The notes under the pieces were generated by a model. That model ran no database searches, was not told where the DNA came from, and saw only the letters and a list, made by a program, of their open reading frames with translations. Position numbers and translations under genes: made by a program. This document shows, piece after piece, positions 5,601 through 11,173 of a DNA stretch of 13,079 bases; the stretch's first letter is position 1, and every line of letters begins with the position of its first letter. The stretch spans positions 1 to 13,079 of the forward strand of contig SFJG01000057.1 of assembly GCA_004555955.1 (NCBI GenBank), read 5' to 3'. The stretch comes from Bacteroidales bacterium (GTDB lineage Bacteria; Bacteroidota; Bacteroidia; Bacteroidales; Muribaculaceae).

Positions 5601-7474
5601 CCTGCATTGATGAATGTGATAGCCGGCTTGTAAGTGTAGTTTACGGTTGTTTCCGTCGGAAGTTTTACCTCTGTTGTAACGATGTCGATAGCAGGCACTT
5701 CGCTAAGAGTGAAACCGTAAATGTTGTCGATACAAGCGTAGCCCGATTCGAATGCGATGTAGACTTCGCCGGCGGGAACGCCATCAAGAATGAATGTTTT
5801 GAGTTTTGCAGGATAAGGCCATTCACTTTCTTTCTCTACGAGAATCTTGTCGGCTTCGTTTTCCGCCTTGTTGCTGATAGTGCGCAGAAGCGTCCAGTTT
5901 TTGCGGTCGGTAGAGTAGTAAATGTTAACGACGTTTGTTGAAGATGTGCTGTAAGAGTTTTGGCTTGCTTGGAAGGTAAGCGTTTCGCCTTCGGCAACGG
6001 TAAGTTTCGGAGATACGAAGCGTGACAAATCAACGCTACCGTTTTTAGCCACATATTTGTTGCCGCCAACTTTGTAGTCGCCCATGCTCCAGCTGCTTGC
6101 GTTGGTAGTGTAAGAGCCGACAGGGTATTTTTCGTCTTCGAAGTTGACAAACCACTTAGTCGGGTCGGTAACGATAGAAACTACAGCCAAGTTGAATGTT
6201 TCGTAAGTATCAACGTCGATAGCAACGTTACCGCTCCATGTTCCGGCAGCTGCAGCCGAGGCTGTAACGGTGAGTTTCAGCTCTTTGTGAGCGGGGATAG
6301 TAATCGGGAATTCGGTATATTCGACAGTATCGTCGTCCTTAGCGGTAACTTTGAAAGAGTAGCCTTTGGGAGCGGTGATAGATGTGATAGTAGCCGGAGC
6401 ACCACCGGTGTTGTTGCGCAGGCGGAACGACTTCGACGATTCAGCGCCAATCATGCCGAAATCGACAACTGTGCCATCGGCAAGAACTTCTGCTTTATCT
6501 TCGATACTAACTTGGAAGTTTGGCAAGCAAGGATAGATGTCGAACCATGCACCGAAAGAAAAAGCACCGCTGATGTTTTCACCAACGTGGAAAAGGTGGC
6601 GAATACTTTCTGTGATTTGGAAAGAGCCCGTTGCCGAAACGGTCATATTGTAGGTTTCGCCGGCGGCTAATGCTTGGTCGATAGCAGTAGGCTCTCCAAA
6701 CAATTCGCCTGCTGTGAAGTCTTTAATAGAAATAGAGTAACCTTCGTCGCCGGGGTTAAGAGTTTCGTCGCCTATGTTTTGGATGGTTACGTCGAAAGTG
6801 ATAGTGGCAGTGCCTTCCGGAGTTAAGTCTATGTTGTCGCCGCTTTTGTTTACGATTTTAGTAATCTTCAACGCCTTAGTGCCGCCGTAAGAGATGCTTG
6901 CTGCCGTAAATTCGTCGATAGAAGCATTGTCGAGGCGAATGCCAAGGTAAGTGCCTTCGGCAACTGCCGGAATGGTCACTTGAGTCCATTCTTCAGCGCT
7001 AAGTGTAGGCATATCGGTCACCGTGTATTCGTCACCTTTCTTGAATGAGCCGTCGGAATTGCGAGTACAAGTGTAGAACTTTACAGTGCCTGACGCTTTT
7101 GTTAGTTTCAGATACATAGACACATCGCCCGAAAGAGCGGGAGTTACGAGCAGGTCGTACGCAGTCTTGGAATCTACATAGGTAGCAGAAATGGTTTGGC
7201 TACCTGCTTCGATGTAGGTACCACCGTCTACTCCGCCTGTTTCGCGCGAGTAGTACTTCATGTAGTAGGTTTCTGTTGTGCCCCAATCGTAGTCCACATA
7301 CTCATACGGGTCCACGATGTGACTCCAGAACTCAGGAGCGAATGCGTGGTCCGACGAAGGACTCAACCCATTGAAGCTTTCGCTGTAGGGGCTGATTGTC
7401 GTCTTCTCTGCACGAGCGAACGGAGCCGCCACAAACAGAACCAACAGGGTTAATAAAAAGTTAATTTTTCTCAT
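2696..7474 (-). CDS. Giant secreted multi-domain surface protein with carboxypeptidase-regulatory-like repeats and T9SS-like tail
   Basis: A 1592-residue protein. A Sec signal peptide occupies residues 1-22, with likely cleavage after ARA before EKTT. The N-terminal part (about 23-700) looks like stacked beta-sandwich domains: a choice-of-anchor-J-like domain (SESFNG at about 30), a CARDB-like Ig segment, a choice-of-anchor-D-like segment (VVDFGMIGAESSKSFRLRN), a second J-like domain (WFVNFEDE) and another CARDB-like domain. A unit of about 180 residues then occurs twice (from about 705 and about 1082), each followed by a carboxypeptidase-regulatory-like domain (ISGTV at about 889, VSGTV at about 1260). 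Two further regulatory-like domains begin at about 1343 and 1431. The last 60 residues (GKGNITV...GIYIVNGVKVAVK) resemble a T9SS sorting tail but lack the usual PNP start. No protease or glycosidase active site was seen; an adhesin or matrix role is inferred. It follows the 1126-residue gene by 86 bases on the same strand with no clear promoter of its own. Confidence 0.85.
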   Translation of the reverse strand: MRKINFLLTLLVLFVAAPFARAEKTTISPYSESFNGLSPSSDHAFAPEFWSHIVDPYEYVDYDWGTTETYYMKYYSRETGGVDGGTYIEAGSQTISATYVDSKTAYDLLVTPALSGDVSMYLKLTKASGTVKFYTCTRNSDGSFKKGDEYTVTDMPTLSAEEWTQVTIPAVAEGTYLGIRLDNASIDEFTAASISYGGTKALKITKIVNKSGDNIDLTPEGTATITFDVTIQNIGDETLNPGDEGYSISIKDFTAGELFGEPTAIDQALAAGETYNMTVSATGSFQITESIRHLFHVGENISGAFSFGAWFDIYPCLPNFQVSIEDKAEVLADGTVVDFGMIGAESSKSFRLRNNTGGAPATITSITAPKGYSFKVTAKDDDTVEYTEFPITIPAHKELKLTVTASAAAAGTWSGNVAIDVDTYETFNLAVVSIVTDPTKWFVNFEDEKYPVGSYTTNASSWSMGDYKVGGNKYVAKNGSVDLSRFVSPKLTVAEGETLTFQASQNSYSTSSTNVVNIYYSTDRKNWTLLRTISNKAENEADKILVEKESEWPYPAKLKTFILDGVPAGEVYIAFESGYACIDNIYGFTLSEVPAIDIVTTEVKLPTETTVNYTYKPAITFINAGSSDIAKGALKVRYVVGGETVAEQDVPAIARDSYNRTSPKSFSLEWTPRTAGTFPAKIEIYGEGFSYAEESTVVVSEESAIGWLNVGDYTTKSLSSLISSSYKNNETETIYTADQIRLEAGAKIEKIMYRGYKTTDPLTTNLQYYIENTTDEAPVSTGTIPYDHSGMTEVYNGEYTFVKNGTESEYVDLIQFDLATPFTYTGGNIRVVIISKSDGYKSFYVESFDKAGVNVNRKVDSGVLEEQKFSKVSSVPVLYLWTKRQIPTISGTVTNKATGAAIEGAEVTLTSGNTIYSATTDANGAYSADIYQYNLDYSISVAKDGYYAFPFDESENITLSAKEGSVVQDIQLSEAKGLRIIDNNVPTTATVNHAYTATAKVLNGANRQWRNGYTAVLHVGDDITVEAPANMIQANAEAEFEFTFTPHATGTFDTYIEFVAEGITAATDVVQLTIGAETADAEVQVGTVSSKTNFGPIYTYYNNSVVELVYPKSMLGIPAGTKIDALRFKGYYSAKNLTFNVKSWVANVPEGTANTGRGVEGMTLYKDDQLSTAVAKGSSDKTETIYEITFPDGFIYDGGDIRIVSTSEGTGWLTTTYEVTNVTGHTLYGANDNTPVDDLTCTTTGKPLPVMYLAVTPTKNVSGTVTIGETGAAVANTPVVVKSGEVEYYGTTDENGAYSVDVIQHALDYTVNVSVAGYLPSAEPISFADGDVVANIVLNKGFVKGQVLDADTNEPIAGAYVDISDSNWAIIGSLEATGEDGAFNFEVSAAGDYYLSAEAPYYFFERQDPDPATVTTTGVVSNIYLKSKSFAVTGVVYDKATNQPVLDAKVDLYCNGEVVATSPTGSETGDYFFEDIDHVGTKTYFVRAYRDGYKSEDITLDFSTVGAWNSLLESQDIYIGVGDSGVGTLTANGFKAFGGKGNITVVSAAGVVNIYNEVGSLIRSEKVQNGKTTFNGLNAGIYIVNGVKVAVK
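4195..5360 (-). repeat. Large internal duplication within the 1592-residue protein
   Basis: The protein segments from about residue 705 (with MYRGYKTTDPLTTNLQYYI and TPFTYTGGNIRVVIIS) and about residue 1082 (with LRFKGYYSAKNLTFNVKSW and DGFIYDGGDIRIVSTS) align by eye. Both end in VxYLW/VMYLA plus SGTVT...TGAA...TTDxNGAYS and LDYxxxVxxxGY. The repeat at the protein level is clear; at the DNA level it is diverged. The second copy extends right to about 3470. Boundaries are approximate. Confidence 0.8.
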
Positions 7475-7523
7475 ACACTAAAAAATTTAGTTAGTAATAA
7501 ATAAGTATTAAAAGAATTTGTGA

Positions 7524-7549
7524 GAGGAGGGCGTATCACCGCCCTCCTC
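7524..7549. terminator. Hairpin between the two giant genes: terminator or attenuator
   Basis: A perfect 10-bp stem GAGGAGGGCG/CGCCCTCCTC (7524-7533 and 7540-7549) with a 6-base loop, about 11 bases past the stop of the 1126-residue gene. On the minus strand it is followed by TCACAAATTCTTTTAATA, a T-containing but imperfect tail. It may only partly stop transcription, because I see no full TAnnTTTG box between it and the ATG at 7474. This would lower expression of the downstream 1592-residue gene relative to the first. Confidence 0.65.
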
Positions 7550-7560
7550 CCTGTAACGCA

Positions 7561-10500
7561 TTAGCGTTTGATGAGTTTGGTGGTGAATGTGCCGTTTTCG
7601 TTCTTAGCCGAGAGCACGTAAATGCCAGCGGCGAGGTCGGAAACGTCGATGCGGTTAGCGTTGTTTGCGCGAGCCACAACGGCACCGTTGATGTTCAAGA
7701 TTGTGACGTCGGCGGTTTCGCTGAGGTTAACAACCGAAGTTGCCGGGTTGGGGAATACGGACATTTTGATGCTCGAAGCGGAGGTTATGCCACCTTCGAT
7801 TTCTTCGAAATGTTCGTAGCAGAGGTCGTCGAAGAAAGCGGCGAGACCGGCGGTTACGGTGTGGCGAAGAGCAACGTAGATGCTTTGACCGGCGTAAGCG
7901 CTGAGGTCAACGTCGAACGATTCGTAAGTCTTGCCGTTGTAGTAAGGCATTCGCTTTGTAGCCATCACTGTTGTGAAGTTGGCGGTAGCGTCATTTCCTG
8001 TTGTGCTGACGAGCACTTCCACGCTGTGGGGTGTCTCCGGAAGAATTGAGTTTACGCTGTTCCAGTTGCGAGCGTAGAACGAGAAGTGCGAGTTGGCGGT
8101 AGCCTTCATCTTCGGCGAAATCAACCAGTCGTCGGCATCGCTGTCGTCGGCAGGAGCGATTGCAACGAGAACCTTTGTTCCCGAAACCGGGTTGAACACG
8201 TTGTTCCAGTTTTCGGTGTCTTGCACGCAGAAAGCGAAAGGTTCGCCCCAACGCGGATACGACATGCCGGTCATAGCCGTTGTGGGCTTGTGGTCGACGT
8301 CGATAGTTGTAAATCCGACGGGAGTAGTGTTGCCCGGAGTGTCGTCTTCGAAGTCGAAGAAAGCCACATCGGCAGCAAGAGCGACACCCTTAACGGGGAG
8401 TTCGACAGTCAAGCCGTTGGTGAAAGCGACTGTCATGGCGTCGTTGACTTCGTCAGCCGTGTTGAGCGCGTTGAACGTAAGTTCGAACGTAGCCGCCTTG
8501 CTCGAGTCGATAACAGTTCCCTTGGCAAGCGTGCTGCTGAAGTTCGGCGTTGCAAACGAGACGGAAGCCACGGTGAGCGCTTGTTTGCCTTCGTTGATTA
8601 CGGTGAGCGGCTTTTTGGAAGAGCGCGAACCGTTGTAGTTAACCTTGCCGGCATCCCAGAGCGATGTGCTGAACGTTGCTTTAGCGTCGGAAGCATGTTC
8701 GATGGTAATCATGTCGAGACCGACACCGGAAGACTTCATATAGTTGTGAGCCAAGAAGCGCCAACGGAAAGACACCGTCTTGCCGGCATATTCAGCGAGG
8801 TCGATACGCTCGTGGCACCAGTATTCGTTATTCTTGTCGGAGAGGATTGCGAGTTGCTTCCAAGCGCCGTCGACGTTGATTTCGAAGAATGTAGCATCGA
8901 TTCCGTCGTCGGCGGTTGTTGTGTTTTCAACCAAACCGGTTTCGTCGGTTTTAAGTTCAACCGGCATACCGTTGCCCCAGTAGAAGCTGATTTCGAGGGG
9001 TTGGTCGGCGGGAAGTTGGAAGTCGGGCGTAGAGAGCGAAGACTCAGTTTCGGTAGCGTAGCACGAAGCCGACATACTGTATTTGCCGTCGAAAGCATTA
9101 ATGCTGTTGTCGCTCCAGCGAGTGCCTTGGTCTTTAGAAATCGACCAGCCGAGCGGCGGACGCACTTCGCCTTCGAAGCTTTCAGTGTAGGGGAACGTCG
9201 AAATAGTTTGGTCGGCGAGCGTAGTGAACGCCCAAGTAGCCGATTCGGGAGCAGCACCTACCGAGTTGTATGGTTCAACGCGCCAGAAGTATTTAGTAGC
9301 GTAGGGGAGTCGGTCGATGACGTAAGAAGTGGCAGTGCCCAAATCCACGCCGTTGACGAGGTTGGTCGCTTTATCGTCGGTACCAACGAAGAGGCGATAT
9401 CCTTCGGCAAATTGAGCCTCCGACCATTGCAACTTCACGTCGCGGTTGAACACATCGACAGCGCCGTTGGCAGGAGCGATGCAAGTAGCAGCCACGGGCA
9501 CGCCGCCGGCACCGTAGAGTTTCGGGAGCACGACGCGGTCGAGGTAGAAGAACGACAGTTCGGGAGCCTCTTCACCTCCGCTGAATGAGATTTTAGAATA
9601 TTCCCATTTGAGGAAGCAGTTGTCGGAAGCGGGAGTTCCGAGGTCGATGTTTACGTTGTCGATGGCGTTAACTTTGTCCATCGGCGCAGTCCAAACGGTC
9701 GACCAAGTAGTGCCGCCGTCGGTCGAGAAGAGGAGGGTAATGTCGTTTTCGGGGTAAGCACCTTCGACGTCGGAGTCGAACTCGTTAAAGCAAGTGAAAG
9801 AGATAGATTGAGCGCCGGTCGACATGTCGAGACGAGGAGTGACGAGCGTCGACGCACCGTCCATCGACGGGCCGCTGTAAGCAGAGTGGTCGCCTTCGAG
9901 GGCGTAGTAGGTTTGAGCCCATCCTTTTCCGGTCCATCCCACGGGAGGACATCCGCGCTCGAATCCCTCGAATGTGTAGTCGTCGGGGAGAGCCACCTTG
10001 TTGGCAACGCAGCGAATAGTTACGTCGCCGCCGGTGGTGTGGATAACGAGGTTGCCGTCGGCTGCGCTGGTGAGCGATGCCGTGTAAGAAACCTGGAACT
10101 CGGCGGTTTCGTATTTGTCGAGGTTGATTTCGCTTTCGACGAGCGTCGTTCCAACGCCGTTAGGAGCGTCGATGCCGGTGATAACGAGTCCGTTAGCGCC
10201 GTTGTTTTTGAGCGTAATGACTTCCGACCACACTTTTTCGCCGATATAGACGTCGCCGAAGTTGTAGAGCGTCTTCGAAATGTTGGCAATCGGTGCGCTT
10301 GTCGGAGTGTACTTCTTAACAATTACGTCGTCGAGGTAAACCACGTTGGCGGTTTCTTTTTTCATTTTGTAGACGAACGCAAGTTTTACGGTTTTGCCTT
10401 TGTAGGCTTCCAAGCCGATTTTAGAGTTGTATACTTGCCAACCGGTCCAGGGGAAGGTCGTAACGCCGCTGTCTTTGAGGGCAGCCGGGTCGAAGAACGA

Positions 10501-10941
10501 CCAAATGGTCTGCGCGTTTGCAACGTCGCCGTCGACCACTACGCGAACCTGAAGTTCGTACTCTTCATCCTCGAGAGCCGATGCCGATGCCGCTTTCCAG
10601 TTGAACGACAGTTGATAGTTGTCATCGAGAGTAAGTTCCGGCGTGAAGAGAATTTCTTCGCGCGGACCGATGCCTTCGGTGGATATGGAAGTATACATTG
10701 TTGCGTCACAACTTGCACAGTGTGTGCCTGAGATTGTACCGTTTGAACTGTAATACACATTCCATCGGTAGTCGTCGCGATTTCCGAGATAGTCGCCGGT
10801 GGTTGTCCAACCCGTCGGAAGATTAGGGTCGAATGAAGTTTCCGTGTTGTCCGATTCAAAATCTTCGCTGAGAATAGTTTGACCATGGACACCCATAGAA
10901 ACAAATCCACAAACCGCTAATGCGAGATAGATTTTTTTCAT
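7561..10941 (-). CDS. Secreted choice-of-anchor-J adhesin-like protein with type A T9SS tail
   Basis: A 1126-residue protein. Residues 1-20 are a signal peptide cleaved before Gln21 (VHG|QT). It appears to contain four choice-of-anchor-J/cleaved-adhesin-like beta-sandwiches starting with FE motifs: SEDFESD (about 25), FEGFERGCPPVGW (about 320), YTESFEGEVRPPLGW (about 583) and FFDFEDDTPGN (about 860), the last with DDWLISPKM. Between them lie two choice-of-anchor-D-type Ig domains (NFGDVYIGEKV at about 225, WDAGKVNYNG near 765) and one Fn3-like domain (about 488-577, GYRLFVGTDD...YFWRVEPYNS). The final 70 residues form a textbook T9SS type A sorting domain: VFPNPATSVVNL, INGAVV, LAAGIYVL and a basic KLIKR end. 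In this family the tail targets proteins across the outer membrane for surface attachment or release. No catalytic motif was seen. The start is ATG at 10941, behind a good promoter box. The anchor-J fold is shared with gingipain adhesin regions; a binding role is inferred. Confidence 0.9.
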   Translation of the reverse strand: MKKIYLALAVCGFVSMGVHGQTILSEDFESDNTETSFDPNLPTGWTTTGDYLGNRDDYRWNVYYSSNGTISGTHCASCDATMYTSISTEGIGPREEILFTPELTLDDNYQLSFNWKAASASALEDEEYELQVRVVVDGDVANAQTIWSFFDPAALKDSGVTTFPWTGWQVYNSKIGLEAYKGKTVKLAFVYKMKKETANVVYLDDVIVKKYTPTSAPIANISKTLYNFGDVYIGEKVWSEVITLKNNGANGLVITGIDAPNGVGTTLVESEINLDKYETAEFQVSYTASLTSAADGNLVIHTTGGDVTIRCVANKVALPDDYTFEGFERGCPPVGWTGKGWAQTYYALEGDHSAYSGPSMDGASTLVTPRLDMSTGAQSISFTCFNEFDSDVEGAYPENDITLLFSTDGGTTWSTVWTAPMDKVNAIDNVNIDLGTPASDNCFLKWEYSKISFSGGEEAPELSFFYLDRVVLPKLYGAGGVPVAATCIAPANGAVDVFNRDVKLQWSEAQFAEGYRLFVGTDDKATNLVNGVDLGTATSYVIDRLPYATKYFWRVEPYNSVGAAPESATWAFTTLADQTISTFPYTESFEGEVRPPLGWSISKDQGTRWSDNSINAFDGKYSMSASCYATETESSLSTPDFQLPADQPLEISFYWGNGMPVELKTDETGLVENTTTADDGIDATFFEINVDGAWKQLAILSDKNNEYWCHERIDLAEYAGKTVSFRWRFLAHNYMKSSGVGLDMITIEHASDAKATFSTSLWDAGKVNYNGSRSSKKPLTVINEGKQALTVASVSFATPNFSSTLAKGTVIDSSKAATFELTFNALNTADEVNDAMTVAFTNGLTVELPVKGVALAADVAFFDFEDDTPGNTTPVGFTTIDVDHKPTTAMTGMSYPRWGEPFAFCVQDTENWNNVFNPVSGTKVLVAIAPADDSDADDWLISPKMKATANSHFSFYARNWNSVNSILPETPHSVEVLVSTTGNDATANFTTVMATKRMPYYNGKTYESFDVDLSAYAGQSIYVALRHTVTAGLAAFFDDLCYEHFEEIEGGITSASSIKMSVFPNPATSVVNLSETADVTILNINGAVVARANNANRIDVSDLAAGIYVLSAKNENGTFTTKLIKR

Positions 10942-10983
10942 AATGGTTGTTGAATGAATTTATACCTTAATTAGATTTATTGG

Positions 10984-11012
10984 CAAAATTACAAATTTTT
11001 TAGAAAAAACAA
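10984..11012 (-). promoter_or_regulatory. Promoter of the giant surface-protein pair
   Basis: Minus-strand TAATTTTG (10991-10984) matches the -7 consensus TAnnTTTG exactly. A TTG (11012-11010, within TTCTTG) lies 18 bases upstream as a -33 candidate. The predicted start of transcription is near 10978, giving a leader of about 36 bases to the ATG at 10941. Confidence 0.65.
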
Positions 11013-11125
11013 GAATAAAATTTCAAATAGTTATAAAAATCTTTTTAAAAGTGGCATTTTTAACACGAAAATGCTATAAACAGGTCACATAATGACGGTA
11101 TAATATGCGGAAATTTCGAGTTGTC

Positions 11126-11155
11126 GCAAATATTTCGTATATTTGCCCGCAAATA
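11126..11155. promoter_or_regulatory. Triple GCAAATA palindrome cluster over the promoter (possible operator)
   Basis: GCAAATAT (11126-11133) and ATATTTGC (11139-11146) form a perfect 8-bp inverted repeat with spacer TTCGT. TATTTGC (11140-11146) and GCAAATA (11149-11155) form a second, 7-bp inverted repeat with spacer CC, sharing the middle copy. The cluster overlaps the -7 box and the predicted transcription start. An operator is inferred; the chance of coincidence is raised by AT richness and by the TTTG box itself. Confidence 0.4.
11138..11145 (+). promoter_or_regulatory. Promoter -7 box of the plus-strand surface gene
   Basis: TATATTTG matches TAnnTTTG exactly, 28 bases before the ATG at 11174. 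The predicted start is near 11150, with a leader of about 24 bases. A weak -33 (TTTC at 11114-11117) lies 20 bases upstream. The box sits inside a palindromic cluster (11126-11155), which suggests control by a DNA-binding protein. Confidence 0.6.
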
Positions 11156-11173
11156 ACTAATCAACAGACAATA

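Larger units (their letters stand above)
10942..11173. promoter_or_regulatory. Divergent AT-rich promoter region between two surface-protein genes
   Basis: 232 bases, far more AT-rich than the flanking genes, holding one exact TAnnTTTG box in each direction about 150 bases apart. The minus-facing box drives the 1126/1592-residue pair and the plus-facing box drives the third gene. The space between the boxes (about 11013-11125) has room for a shared regulator but shows no clear site apart from the GCAAATA cluster. Confidence 0.6.

Noticed and set aside
8086..9588. 500-codon plus-strand open frame
   Set aside because: It lies wholly antisense inside the 1126-residue gene. Its composition (Arg, Cys, Glu, Val, Phe) is that of a complement shadow, and it has no promoter or domain.
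9808..10731. 307-codon plus-strand open frame
   Set aside because: Antisense shadow of the N-terminal half of the 1126-residue protein; no protein family features.
11095..11106. TATAAT-like sequence as a sigma70 -10 box
   Set aside because: Bacteroidetes primary sigma uses TAnnTTTG, and an exact match lies closer to the gene at 11138-11145.
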